The notes under the pieces were generated by a model. It made no database searches. It saw nothing but the letters and a program-made list of their open reading frames with translations, and was not told the DNA's origin. A stretch of DNA of 64,000 nt from Lysobacterales bacterium (GTDB lineage Bacteria > Pseudomonadota > Gammaproteobacteria > Xanthomonadales > SZUA-38). Position numbers and translations under genes: made by a program. How positions within the stretch are numbered: the first letter of the stretch is position 1; every line of letters begins with the position of its first letter. Location of the stretch: the NCBI GenBank assembly GCA_030065125.1, contig JASJDM010000012.1:120401-184400 (forward strand). Direction: 5' to 3'. Positions 41,272 through 50,944 of the stretch are shown here, piece after piece.

Positions 41272-43253
41272 GTCTGGCGCCCGTCACACTCGACGACCTT
41301 CGCTGGCGGGATATGGTGACGGCGATCCGCGAGCGCATCGCGGCGGTGTCCGGGGAGCGCTGGACGCTGCATGCACCCGTTGATCCCGGGGTGACCCTGC
41401 TGGAGCTGTTCGCGTATTTGCTGGAGCAGCGCGTCTACTGGCTCGATCAGGTTCCGCCGCCCCTGATCAATGCCATGATTGCCTTGTTGGGTGCCGAACC
41501 GCGTCCGGCCCGGGCGGCGGTCACGCTGATGGAGATCACCACGCCCAACCAGATGGATCTGGCCAGCGGAGAAGTGTTTCAGCGCCGGGAACAGGACTCA
41601 CCGCTGCGTTTCACCTCGGAGCAGGCACTGGCGGTGCTGCCCCTGCAGCGCATCGAGGTGGTGAGCGAATACGGCCACACCCTGGGAGAGGCGGATACCC
41701 AGCCGCGCTGGTCCGCCCGGCCCCTGACACTATTGAACGCCGACCACGAGCCCGGTGAGGTGGCGCTGACGCTATGGCTGGACGGGGCCGTCGCACCGTC
41801 AACCGAGAGTGCGTCTATTCTTCTGGAACTGGAGAACACCCTTCCCATTCCTCACGGCTGGGCCCTCGAGGCCGTGGAAGACGTTGGCGTCGCGGCGGAG
41901 ATTCAGTGGCGGTACAGTGGTCCCGCCGGAACCCGCCGGCCGCTGAAGGTGGAGGACGGCAGTCAGGGGCTGCGGCGCTGCGGCGTCGTGCGCTACCAAA
42001 TCCCGGCTGACTGGACGCCCATCGGTGCGCCGGTCAATGGCTTAACGCCCTACGGGATCTCGTTCTCGGTCAGCGCAGGCACCTTCAGCGCACCTCCCAG
42101 GCTGCGTCGCTTGGTGCCCAATGTCGTCACCGCGGGGAATCGAGTGCGGGTTCAGGTACCAGCCGATGAGCTGGAGGCCCAGATCGAACAGTGGCTGCCG
42201 CTGCCCGGACTGGCTCTGGACCTGTTTGACCACGCACCTCCCCTGGAGGACTCCGTCGAACTGCGGTTGCGCGATCGCCATGGAGACTGGCTGGAGTGGG
42301 AGCCGGTTTCGGATCTGGCGCGGCAGGGCCCGGAAAATGCCGTATTCACCGTGGATCGAGCGCGCAACCGTTTCAATTTTGGCGACGGCCTGACGGGCCG
42401 CCTGCCGGTGGCGCGGGGACCCGATCCGCGGGGCGAACTCCGATACCTGGCCGGCGGCGGGGAAGCGGGCAACGTAGGGGCCGGACTGGATTGGGTGACC
42501 GATGCTGTGGCCGACCGGCTGGCCGTCAACCCGGTACCGGCCCGGGGCGGGCGCGAATCTGAGACTTCCGAAGGGGCCAGAACCCGGGTTTCCGCGGAAC
42601 TGGCCGAACGGGTTCGCGCGATAACGGCGTCTGACTTTGAGCATCTGACCGTCACCACGCCGGGGATTCACATTGCCCGTGCCAAGGCCATTCCGGGCAT
42701 GCATCCGGGCTTTCCGTGCGTGTCGGTTGCGGGCGCGGTCTCAGTGTTTGCGGTACCCGGCGTGCCGCGCTGGACGGGTTGGCTGGAGGCCGACGTGGCG
42801 GTGACAGCGCCGAAACCCGACGCGGGGGCTCTCGACGCAATCCGGCGCCGCCTGGATCAGCGCCGGCTTCTGACCACAGAGGTTTTTGTGGCGGAACCGC
42901 GTTATCGCCGGGTTGAAGTGGAAGCAACGCTCAGAGGTCATCCGGTGGATCCCAACGCCCTGGAGTATCGGCTCAGGGCGGGTCTGACGCAATTCCTGGA
43001 CCCGCTGGTGGGCGGGCCAGTGGGGACCGGCTGGGAATTCGGCGCGCCGCTGCGCCCGTCTGAGCTCACCCATCAGCTCCAGAAAGTGGCGGGCGACGGC
43101 GTGATCGTGGAGAAAGCCGGGGTGCGGATTGGATCGGAAGACCCGTTCGAGGACTGCGTCGATTTGAAGATCGATGCCCATGATCTTGTGGTACTGGACC
43201 GGCTCCTGTTGCACTGGCGGGCCCTGCCCCAGGGCGGAGGTGGGCTGCGATGA
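41268..43253 (+). CDS. gpJ-like baseplate protein 1
   Basis: 661 residues of the putative baseplate assembly protein family (TIGR02243/Baseplate_J). The N-terminus has the gp6/gpJ opening LHAPVDPGVTLLELFAYLLEQRVYWLDQ (two blocks). The Baseplate_J core lies about 380-560 (RNRFNFGDGLTGRLP, LRYLAGGGEAGNVGAG, ITASDFEHLTVTTPGIHIARA). The C-terminal part (LTQFLDPLVGGPVGTGWEFGAPL) is the conserved tail. It builds the baseplate wedges with the next gene product. It overlaps both neighbours by 4 bp. Confidence 0.92.
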   Translation: MSLAPVTLDDLRWRDMVTAIRERIAAVSGERWTLHAPVDPGVTLLELFAYLLEQRVYWLDQVPPPLINAMIALLGAEPRPARAAVTLMEITTPNQMDLASGEVFQRREQDSPLRFTSEQALAVLPLQRIEVVSEYGHTLGEADTQPRWSARPLTLLNADHEPGEVALTLWLDGAVAPSTESASILLELENTLPIPHGWALEAVEDVGVAAEIQWRYSGPAGTRRPLKVEDGSQGLRRCGVVRYQIPADWTPIGAPVNGLTPYGISFSVSAGTFSAPPRLRRLVPNVVTAGNRVRVQVPADELEAQIEQWLPLPGLALDLFDHAPPLEDSVELRLRDRHGDWLEWEPVSDLARQGPENAVFTVDRARNRFNFGDGLTGRLPVARGPDPRGELRYLAGGGEAGNVGAGLDWVTDAVADRLAVNPVPARGGRESETSEGARTRVSAELAERVRAITASDFEHLTVTTPGIHIARAKAIPGMHPGFPCVSVAGAVSVFAVPGVPRWTGWLEADVAVTAPKPDAGALDAIRRRLDQRRLLTTEVFVAEPRYRRVEVEATLRGHPVDPNALEYRLRAGLTQFLDPLVGGPVGTGWEFGAPLRPSELTHQLQKVAGDGVIVEKAGVRIGSEDPFEDCVDLKIDAHDLVVLDRLLLHWRALPQGGGGLR

Positions 43254-45283
43254 GCCGGGTCTGGTGGGGCAAAGAATCAAGTCCCCGGGACATGCCGCGC
43301 ATGGCTCGGGGGCACCGGCCCGGAGTTGAGCAGCCCGTGCTCCACGCGCCGGACGGCGCGGACATCCTGGCTGAGCTGATCGACCGGGTCATGGCCTACA
43401 CGCCGGAATGGACCAACCTCCGAACCGAGGATGCCGGTTATGCACTGGCCGCCCTGTTTTCTGAGCTGGCGGAACCGGTGGTCCAGCGTCTGAACCGTCT
43501 GCCGCACAAAGACCTGGTGGAGTTTCTGCGCAGTGCGGGGGTTACCGCACTTCCTGCGCAGCCGGCCCGGGCCATGCTGGTCTTTTCGGCCAGCGAAGCC
43601 GCCGACGGATCGATTCTGGTCCCTCGTGGGTTTCAGGCGTCGGCGCCGGCAGCCGACGGCTCCGGGGACACGGTGACTTTCGAGACTGAGCGCTCCATGC
43701 AGGCGGCGCCACTGACCCTGGATTCCACGGTCCGCAAAACCGGCACCCTGTTTGAGGAAATCCAGATCGCGGCGCCGGGAGAAGACGCCGGGACGGGTTT
43801 TCTGCCTTTTGGGACGCGTCCGCGCGTAGGCGCGGCGTTTTTGCTCGAGTTTACCGGCAACGTGGCGCCGCGGCCATCGATCAGCATCGGCGTGATTGCC
43901 CTGGGGCAGTCCGGGGCACCCGCGCCTGTCGCGGCCGGAGAAACCGTTGAGACGACTCCCGGCCCATCCCCGCTTCTGCGCTGGGAGGTCCTCGACGGCA
44001 CCTCCTTTGAAGAGGCGGCGGTTTTACGCGATGAGACCCAGGGTCTGACCCAGACCGGGGTGGTCGAACTGAAACTGCCCGAGCGCTGGCGAACCGGAAT
44101 TCCCAGTGGTATGGACACCCAGGACCCAGGTTACTGGCTGCGGGTCACGCTGGTGCACGGTGAGTATCAAATCGACCCCAGGCTTCGCTCCGTGCATCTG
44201 AACGCCGTGACCGCACAAGCCGTCCGGACCGTGAGGGAGGAGGTTCTGGAGTATGTTCCCGGATCGGACCGCCGGCGCATGCGGTTGACGCAGACGCCGA
44301 TCCTGCCCGGGTCTCTCCAACTGGTGGTGGATGAGGGCGGCGTGTCGGGTGATTCCGAGGTCGTCTGGTCGGAAACCCCCAGTCTGGCGCTGCACGGTTC
44401 CGCGGACCGCGTGTACACACTGGATGCCGAAAATGGCGAGCTTGAGTTTGGCGACGGCATCAACGGCGCAATTCTTCCTGGCGGTTTCCGCCACGTGGTT
44501 GCCTTGCAGTACCAGGTGGGAGGGGGTGACGCCGGCCGGGTGGGTCCCGAAACGATTACCACGCTGGTGCAGTCCGTACCTTTTCTAACGGAAGTCAGTA
44601 ACCCCCTCGCTGCCACCGGCGGACGGGATTCAGAAAGCCTGGACGAGAGCCTTAGACGCGGGCCGGAACAGATCCGGTCCCGGGGCAGGGCAGTGACGGT
44701 GGCGGATTTCGCCCTCCTGGCTCGGCAGGCGCCCGGCGCGGATGTTCGCCGGGCCCATGCCATCGGCGCCCAGGACGCCCGTTTTCCCGGTGCGGCGGTT
44801 CCGGGCACGGTGACCGTGCTGCTGGTCTCCTCGGACCAGGGCGAGGAACCTCCCATCCCGGCCGCGGGAACGCTGCAGGCCGTGGCGGAATATCTCTCGG
44901 CCGAGGTGGCTCCGGCAGGCACGCAGATCGTGGCTGCGGCACCCTCGTTTCAGCGGGTGGCCCTGCAGGCGTCGGTGAGCGTCGATCCGCGAATGGATAC
45001 GGGTACGGTGATTCAGGCCGCCCTGGATCAGATTCAGACTTATCTTCACCCTCTGAGCGGCGGTGAGGATGGGGAAGGCTGGCCATTTGGCGGCGTCATC
45101 CGTTACCAGGCTCTGGTCCGGATGCTGCTGGACCGGGTCAGCGGATTGCGGGCCGTCGTTTCCGCCAATCTGTCTATTGACGGCGTCGTCAAAACGCGCT
45201 GCCAGGATATCCCCATTCACTGCAACGGCCTGCTTTGGCCCGGTGGTCATGAAATCGTTCCGGTGTCCGAGGTGAGCTCATGA
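43250..45283 (+). CDS. gpJ-like baseplate protein 2
   Basis: 677 residues, a second TIGR02243-type protein. Matching blocks are YTPEWTNLRTEDAGYALAALFSELAEP (two blocks), GELEFGDGINGAILPGG, LQYQVGGGDAGRVG, SRGRAVTVADFALLARQAPGADVRRA and the conserved end DQIQTYLHPLSGGEDGEGWPFGG. PVC-type particles use two such proteins (Pvc11/Pvc12) per wedge. The insert about 140-330 is beta-rich. It overlaps the gpI-like gene by 4 bp. Confidence 0.92.
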   Translation: MSRVWWGKESSPRDMPRMARGHRPGVEQPVLHAPDGADILAELIDRVMAYTPEWTNLRTEDAGYALAALFSELAEPVVQRLNRLPHKDLVEFLRSAGVTALPAQPARAMLVFSASEAADGSILVPRGFQASAPAADGSGDTVTFETERSMQAAPLTLDSTVRKTGTLFEEIQIAAPGEDAGTGFLPFGTRPRVGAAFLLEFTGNVAPRPSISIGVIALGQSGAPAPVAAGETVETTPGPSPLLRWEVLDGTSFEEAAVLRDETQGLTQTGVVELKLPERWRTGIPSGMDTQDPGYWLRVTLVHGEYQIDPRLRSVHLNAVTAQAVRTVREEVLEYVPGSDRRRMRLTQTPILPGSLQLVVDEGGVSGDSEVVWSETPSLALHGSADRVYTLDAENGELEFGDGINGAILPGGFRHVVALQYQVGGGDAGRVGPETITTLVQSVPFLTEVSNPLAATGGRDSESLDESLRRGPEQIRSRGRAVTVADFALLARQAPGADVRRAHAIGAQDARFPGAAVPGTVTVLLVSSDQGEEPPIPAAGTLQAVAEYLSAEVAPAGTQIVAAAPSFQRVALQASVSVDPRMDTGTVIQAALDQIQTYLHPLSGGEDGEGWPFGGVIRYQALVRMLLDRVSGLRAVVSANLSIDGVVKTRCQDIPIHCNGLLWPGGHEIVPVSEVSS

Positions 45284-47289
45284 GCTGCGTACCAGACCGC
45301 GAGGCGTTTCGGCTGCTCGATGCATTTGTGGGCTGGGACGTTGATGTCATTGAACAACTCACGGGTCAGGACGACCCGGGTGGCATCACCCTTTCCCCCC
45401 TTCAGGTGGGTCTGCATGAAGACATCATATCCCGGGCGCTTCCGCCGGCTTACCTGGCACGGGGCTGCAATCCCTGCGAATGGTTTTTGGTGACCTGCTG
45501 TCCGCCAGAGTCACGGATTCTGCGGCACAACCCCTGTTTTGACGGCTGGCAGAACGTCTGGTCGGAACGCTGCGATCCCCGGCTGCCATTGTGCGGCACC
45601 GCGATCGCCGTTCACTGCGACCTGATTGCCCTCAGCGATCCCGAATCCGGCAGCGTGTGGGTGTGGCGCGAGGAAGGTAGAGCACTGCACCTGCGCATCC
45701 CTGTGGCCCGGCCCGGTCCGCTGGCGGCGGCGCCCCATGGCGGGTGGCTGGTGGCTGACAACGGACAGGGCCTGCTGCGCTGGTTTGACCCCAGCGGCGC
45801 GGAGATGTCCGATCGGGCAATGGCGCTGCCCGGCGAGGTGGACCGCATCGGGGTGGATGCAAAGTGCCGGATCTGGCTGGTGACCCGCGACGCCAGCGGC
45901 CTGGCGCTCTGGTCTGCGGAACACGGTGCAGGCGGGTTTTCGCCGGACCATATCGAGGCTCTGCTGGCGGCGTTTCCGGAAACCGGTCTGGTCAGTGCTT
46001 CGGGTGGTCGCTTTTGTTTTCGTGAACGTACCCCGGAGGGTGATCGGGTGCGCTGTTACAACTGCCATGGCCGTCCTGCCCCGCGGCCGCCTGCCGCGGG
46101 CCCGGCAAAACGCTTTGAGGAGCTGGGCCAGCTGCTGACCATGGCAATCGACAGCGGGACGCCCCGGAACCGTTGGCACCGGGTTCGCATCGACGCGGAC
46201 CTGCCACCTGGAACGCGGCTGACCCTGGCGGTTTCCAGCCAGGAAAGCTCGACACCGCCGAACCAGGGACAACCAGGCACCGACGAATGGCAGCCATTTC
46301 AGCCCGGCATACCCCACCCCGGGGACTGGCACGAAGGGCCATCCGGCGCCCTGGACTTTCTGATCGACCAGCCTCCCGGCCGTTACCTGTTCGTGCGCCT
46401 GCGCCTGGTGGGTGACGGAACCAAGACCCCGGTAGTACGCCGCGTGCGGCTGGATTTTCCTCGCCAGACCAGTCTTGATCGGCTGCCTGCGGTTTACCGG
46501 GACAACCCCCTGGCCGAGGACTTCACCGAGCGGTTTTTGAGCATTTTTGACGCGGCCTTGGAGGACATCGATCGGGCCATCGAACGTCATCCGGCGCTGC
46601 TGGACGTGGAGAGTGCTCCCCAGGAAACGCTGCCCTGGCTGGGGAGTTTTCTGGACGTGGCGATGGATCCGGCCTGGACCGAGATGCAGCGCCGGACGAT
46701 TCTCAAGGCGGCGCCCGAGCTGTATCGGAAACGGGGGACCCGCGGCGGGCTCGATCAGACGCTGAGCCTGCTGCTGGGCCATCGTGCGGGCATTGAAGAG
46801 GCCGCTCTGACACGGCTGTGGGGCGCGGTTGGTGTCACCCGCATCGGCGCTTCCCGCCTGTTCGGGCAGGCCAATGCCCGGATGCGCCTTGGAAGTTCGT
46901 CACTTTCCCGGGCACCACTCAAGAGCTTCGGCAATCCCGACCTGGACGCAGTCAACGACACCGCGTTTCGATTTACGGTGACGCTTCCCGCAGCCCTGAG
47001 CCGCGATCAACGTCGGCAGGCGCACAAAATCATCGACTCGCAAAAGCCGGCCCACACTGTCGCCAGGATCGCCGAGGGTGGCGCGGGATTCGTAGTGGGT
47101 CTCCCGGCCCAGGTTGGCATCCACACCGCGCTGATCCCACTGCCGGCCCCCGTCCTCGGCGGCACCGATGATGATCCCGGTGTCCGTCTTAATCGCAGCA
47201 GCATTTTGTGGTCCCGATACCGATGCAACCACAACCCCATTGAGGTGGGAGAGACGTCGGTGGTCGGCATCAACACGTTAATGGAGTAA
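45280..47289 (+). CDS. gpI-like tail protein with N-terminal propeller-like region
   Basis: 669 residues. The C-terminal part (about 395-600) is a TIGR02242/gpI-type tail protein: SLDRLPAVYRDNPLAEDFTERFLSIF (two blocks), PWLGSFLDVAMDP, APELYRKRGTRGGLDQTL. About residues 90-340 look like an NHL/propeller segment (ALSDPESGSVWVWREEGRAL, WLVADNGQGLLRWFDPSG, CRIWLVTRDASGLALWS). A CNPCEWFLVTCCPPES stretch near 65-80 is Cys-rich. gpI proteins link wedges to fibres; the propeller could bind a fibre or surface ligand. It ends 4 bp before the first of three paralogues. Confidence 0.85.
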   Translation: MSCVPDREAFRLLDAFVGWDVDVIEQLTGQDDPGGITLSPLQVGLHEDIISRALPPAYLARGCNPCEWFLVTCCPPESRILRHNPCFDGWQNVWSERCDPRLPLCGTAIAVHCDLIALSDPESGSVWVWREEGRALHLRIPVARPGPLAAAPHGGWLVADNGQGLLRWFDPSGAEMSDRAMALPGEVDRIGVDAKCRIWLVTRDASGLALWSAEHGAGGFSPDHIEALLAAFPETGLVSASGGRFCFRERTPEGDRVRCYNCHGRPAPRPPAAGPAKRFEELGQLLTMAIDSGTPRNRWHRVRIDADLPPGTRLTLAVSSQESSTPPNQGQPGTDEWQPFQPGIPHPGDWHEGPSGALDFLIDQPPGRYLFVRLRLVGDGTKTPVVRRVRLDFPRQTSLDRLPAVYRDNPLAEDFTERFLSIFDAALEDIDRAIERHPALLDVESAPQETLPWLGSFLDVAMDPAWTEMQRRTILKAAPELYRKRGTRGGLDQTLSLLLGHRAGIEEAALTRLWGAVGVTRIGASRLFGQANARMRLGSSSLSRAPLKSFGNPDLDAVNDTAFRFTVTLPAALSRDQRRQAHKIIDSQKPAHTVARIAEGGAGFVVGLPAQVGIHTALIPLPAPVLGGTDDDPGVRLNRSSILWSRYRCNHNPIEVGETSVVGINTLME

Positions 47290-47293
47290 TCCC

Positions 47294-48721
47294 ATGAGCA
47301 GTAACATGATCCATCATCACCCGGCAGACGCCTCGAATGTCTGTGCCGAAGTGCCTGAGTTCGAGCGCCTGAGCTACTTTTTCGGGCAGATGCTCAGCGC
47401 CGCCGACTTCCGCACGGAACAGTCCTATTTTCGGGAAAAAATGAAACTCCACAATCGCTGCCTGCATGGCTATGGGATTATCTGCGGGCTGGGTGTGCGG
47501 GTGGTTCCCGAAGAAGAGTGCTGCGAGCCGGAAAAGGAACAGAAGCGGGAACGCCTCAGACGCAAGCTGGAAAAGTGCCGTCGGAGGATCGAGGCGATTG
47601 AGGAAGGCCTCGAGTCGGGTGAGGAGCGGGAGCGCGAGCGGCTGGTCGAAGAGCTCAAAGAACTCCAGGCAAAAGAGGAAAGGCTGCGGCGCAAGCTCGA
47701 AGAACTGGACTGTGGGATGCCGCCCCGGAAACCCAAGGGCGCGAAGGTCGTGGTGGGTTGCGGTCTGGCGCTGGACTGCTGCGGCAACGAGCTGATCCTG
47801 CGGGATGACGTCACCGTGGACCTGTGGTGCGCGCTTTCGCCCGCGGACAAGGCGGCTTTGGCCGACCAGGAATGCGGCAGTATTTATCTGAGCATCTGCT
47901 ACTGCGCCGAGCCCACCCATCCGACCCGGCCGGTGGTGCCCGACAGCTGCGGCGCGTTGTCGGACTGCAACTATGGCAAGTACCGGGACTCCATCAAATT
48001 CCGTATCACCACTACGCCGCCCGAAGTTGACGAGCGCTGTGAGCCCTGCTGCGATCCCTGTATCGACGAATGCGTCCTGCTGGCCAGGATTCCCTGGAAC
48101 GGGGGATCGCTGGGAGAGCCGGATCTGAGCGGCCGCCGTTCCCTGACGCTCTATCAACACGCCACCATCTCCGGGATCAGCTGGCAGCACGGCGCCACCT
48201 ATTCGCCCGACGAGGCGAAAGACGTGCTTGGCACCGAGACTCCGGCAGGCCGCACCGAGGGGATGGAGGTCCAGTTCTCCCGGCCGGTTCTCGCGGAAAC
48301 GCTGACCTCCGGCGTGGTCGATCTGTGGCGCATTCAGGGCGGCTCGGGATTGTCCGGGGTTATTTCCCACGTGGCCGGGGACTACGTCGACAAGCCGGCC
48401 AGCGGGCTGATCACCTCGTTCAAGTATCGGGACCAGACCGGGGAAACCATGAACTCCGGAGATCGTCTCCTGGTGATTATCCGGGCTGATTTCATTCTCG
48501 ACGCCTGCTGCCGTCCGCTCGACGGAAACCATGTGGGAGGGCGGGTCCCGCAGCTGCCGGCCTACGTGAAGAACGGAGAAAGCGAAGAATGCGAGGAACA
48601 CGAACCCGGGGATGAGGAATCGGCCGAACAGCCGTGCAGCCATCCGCCTGGCCAGGGCCCCTGGGCTTCGGGCAACGGTGTCGGCGGAGGCTCTTTTGAG
48701 AGCTGGATTTATATCGACTGA
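47294..48721 (+). CDS. HNR-LHG paralogue 1, Cys-rich, with coiled-coil insertion
   Basis: 475 residues, no named family that I can assign. The signature LSYFFGQMLSAADF is followed by KLHNRCLHGYGIICGLGV. A highly charged coiled-coil stretch (about residues 77-138, RRKLEKCRRRIEAIEE onward) comes next, flanked by Cys (EECCEPEK and ELDCGMP). The common domain then resumes with VVVGCGLALDCCGNELIL. The middle third has many Cys pairs (ERCEPCCDPCIDEC). The C-terminal beta-rich domain (about 265-410) has TSGVVDLWRIQGGSG. The next two genes encode the same signature. A role as baseplate-associated fibre adaptor is inferred from position. Confidence 0.8.
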   Translation: MSSNMIHHHPADASNVCAEVPEFERLSYFFGQMLSAADFRTEQSYFREKMKLHNRCLHGYGIICGLGVRVVPEEECCEPEKEQKRERLRRKLEKCRRRIEAIEEGLESGEERERERLVEELKELQAKEERLRRKLEELDCGMPPRKPKGAKVVVGCGLALDCCGNELILRDDVTVDLWCALSPADKAALADQECGSIYLSICYCAEPTHPTRPVVPDSCGALSDCNYGKYRDSIKFRITTTPPEVDERCEPCCDPCIDECVLLARIPWNGGSLGEPDLSGRRSLTLYQHATISGISWQHGATYSPDEAKDVLGTETPAGRTEGMEVQFSRPVLAETLTSGVVDLWRIQGGSGLSGVISHVAGDYVDKPASGLITSFKYRDQTGETMNSGDRLLVIIRADFILDACCRPLDGNHVGGRVPQLPAYVKNGESEECEEHEPGDEESAEQPCSHPPGQGPWASGNGVGGGSFESWIYID

Positions 48722-48739
48722 CTTTGCTGGAGAAATGTA

Positions 48740-50944
48740 ATGACCGAGTCAACTAAACCTTGCTGCGGATCCGGCGCGGCGTCGGGCTGCCAGTGCGGCG
48801 CCTCATGCACCTGCCAGCAATGCGGCAACGAATGTGCGGGCGGGCCGTTTGAGCGTCCGCGCTTCTTTTCCGGACAGCTGCTTGTCGAGGAAGATCTGCA
48901 GCTTATGTCTGATTACGTGGCCGCCAAGTCCCGGGTGCACAACCGGTTTCTTCACGGTGCCGGCGTAGTTTGCGGCCTGCAGGTGATGTGTCACCCCTGC
49001 GGCGGCGGAAAGGTCATCGTGCAGCCAGGCAACGCTCTGGACTGCTGCGGAAACGACATCTACGTGCCCTGTCCGGTGGAGCTGGACATCAACGAGATGA
49101 TCGATCAGCTGCGGATCGAAAAGCGGGGTGGGTACGATTGCGGCGACCCCTGCGAAACCGATTGCGACGAAAACCCCGACGACCCGAACTGCGCCGAGAG
49201 AAATGCTCGTAAATACTGCCTGTACATCAATTACTGCGAAGAACTGGAGCAGCCCGTGGCGCCCTACGTCGGCGGTGACAACTGCGCGGTACAGGTCTGC
49301 GAACCGACGCGGATTCGGGAGGGGTATCGTTTCGAGCTGCGCTGTCCGGAGGAAGATCCAAAGCCGGATAACGTCTGGGACCGGATCGTCGACTGTATCG
49401 GCGATCTGACCCAGGCCGACAAGGCGGCCGAGGACGGCCTCGCGGCCAGCACCTATGGTAGCCGCGCAGTGATGGCCAACCAGATGGTGCTGGCCGGTGA
49501 GCCGATCCGTTTCGAGCAGGCCGATCGCGACCAGCTCAGCAAAGGTATTGCCGAACTGAGCAAGATCGGGGCATTGGGTGACCCTGATGAAGCCATAACT
49601 CAGCAGGCGAAAGAGGGGGAAGTCCGCGGTTGGCTGGATACGTTTCAGGCCACGGCAGCGGCGGTCATCCGGTACGATCTTCTCGACGAGAATACTCAAG
49701 GCAGTCTGGAAGAGGAGACGCCGGAATTGGCTCAGCAGGTAGACCAGGCCCGGGAGCTGGTTCACGCGATGGCGCCGGGGTTAAGCCAGGTCTCCGCCTT
49801 GAAACTCTCCTCCGATCGGGATCGCCTGGTGGCCGACACCTGGCTCACCCAGGGAGTCCAGTGGACCGACCCCAACATCGGTGCGGACCTCAAAGCCAGC
49901 GATCAACCGCTGCGGTATGCTCTGAACACGCCCTACTCCGGCGAGTTACAGCAGCAGTTCGTCAAGGACCTGAGCCGGATGCGAGGTTGGCTGCTGCAGC
50001 AGCTCGAGCGGAAACAGCTCTTTGCCGACTGCAAGCTGCGCAATGATGTCCTGTCCATCAAAATTCCTCAGGGCAGTGAGCCGGATCCCAATGCACTCGC
50101 CGACGCTGCATTCCAGCTGGTCGAGGCGCTGCTCCGCTACCTGGTGGACTGCATCTGCGCCGCTCTCAATCCGCCCTGCCAGCCCTGCGAGGACAGTGCG
50201 GTGAAGCTGGCCTGCCTCGAAGTGGAGGATTGCGAGGTCCTTCGCATCTGCAATCTGGAACGGACCTTTGTCCTCAGCTGGCCGGCCATGCGCTACTGGA
50301 TTCCCTTCCTGAGCACCATCGGCGATTTGTTTGAAGAGGCCTGCTGCGGTTTCCGGCTGGATCTGTCCAGGCCGAGAGACAGTGGAGGACGGGAGACCCG
50401 GTTCCTGCGTTCCCAGAATTACATGGCGCAGACGGCGCCGGCTTACCGTCACATTGAAGGTCAGGCCCAGCTGCCAACGCTTTACAAGATCGCCAAGGTC
50501 AACGAGGCCACGGTGCGCTCAGCCATCAACCTTGGCGGCAATCTCTCCACGGCAGCGCTGGGCGAAGTCTCGGTCTCGCCGGAGATTCTCAAGACGCCGG
50601 AATTCGCCCAGGGCATCGGTGACATCGCCGTCAGCACGCTGGTGGATCGGCCGGTGGTCAGGGAGCGGTTGCTGGGACCGACCCAGGCCGAAATAGCCGA
50701 TCTCAAGCGTCAGGTGGAGGGCTTTGAGATTGACGAGGAGGAGGTCGAACAGTTGATCGAACGACGTGTGGAGGGCAAATTGCGAAACATTGACCGGGCC
50801 CTCGACCGGCGGCTGACGGCCAGCAGCCTGTCGGCCACCAAGGTGGTGAAGGACCTCAAAGCGCAGCTGCAGGAGCAGAAAAAAACCAACCGGCTGCTGG
50901 AAAACCGGTTGAAGAAGCTCGAAACAGCGGGTGGCAAATCATGA
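48740..50944 (+). CDS. HNR-LHG paralogue 2, Cys-rich, with C-terminal coiled coil
   Basis: 734 residues. The first 35 residues carry eight cysteines (CCGSGAASGCQCGASCTCQQ...), suggesting metal binding. The signature is PRFFSGQLLVEEDL, then VHNRFLHGAGVVCGLQVMC and VIVQPGNALDCCGNDIYVPC, without the coiled-coil insertion of paralogue 1. A long mostly helical middle region follows (about 230-560), with a second Cys cluster (CICAALNPPCQPCEDSAVK). The end (about 640-734) is a coiled coil with an IDEEEVEQLIERRVEGK start. The 3' end overlaps paralogue 3 by 4 bp. Confidence 0.8.
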   Translation: MTESTKPCCGSGAASGCQCGASCTCQQCGNECAGGPFERPRFFSGQLLVEEDLQLMSDYVAAKSRVHNRFLHGAGVVCGLQVMCHPCGGGKVIVQPGNALDCCGNDIYVPCPVELDINEMIDQLRIEKRGGYDCGDPCETDCDENPDDPNCAERNARKYCLYINYCEELEQPVAPYVGGDNCAVQVCEPTRIREGYRFELRCPEEDPKPDNVWDRIVDCIGDLTQADKAAEDGLAASTYGSRAVMANQMVLAGEPIRFEQADRDQLSKGIAELSKIGALGDPDEAITQQAKEGEVRGWLDTFQATAAAVIRYDLLDENTQGSLEEETPELAQQVDQARELVHAMAPGLSQVSALKLSSDRDRLVADTWLTQGVQWTDPNIGADLKASDQPLRYALNTPYSGELQQQFVKDLSRMRGWLLQQLERKQLFADCKLRNDVLSIKIPQGSEPDPNALADAAFQLVEALLRYLVDCICAALNPPCQPCEDSAVKLACLEVEDCEVLRICNLERTFVLSWPAMRYWIPFLSTIGDLFEEACCGFRLDLSRPRDSGGRETRFLRSQNYMAQTAPAYRHIEGQAQLPTLYKIAKVNEATVRSAINLGGNLSTAALGEVSVSPEILKTPEFAQGIGDIAVSTLVDRPVVRERLLGPTQAEIADLKRQVEGFEIDEEEVEQLIERRVEGKLRNIDRALDRRLTASSLSATKVVKDLKAQLQEQKKTNRLLENRLKKLETAGGKS

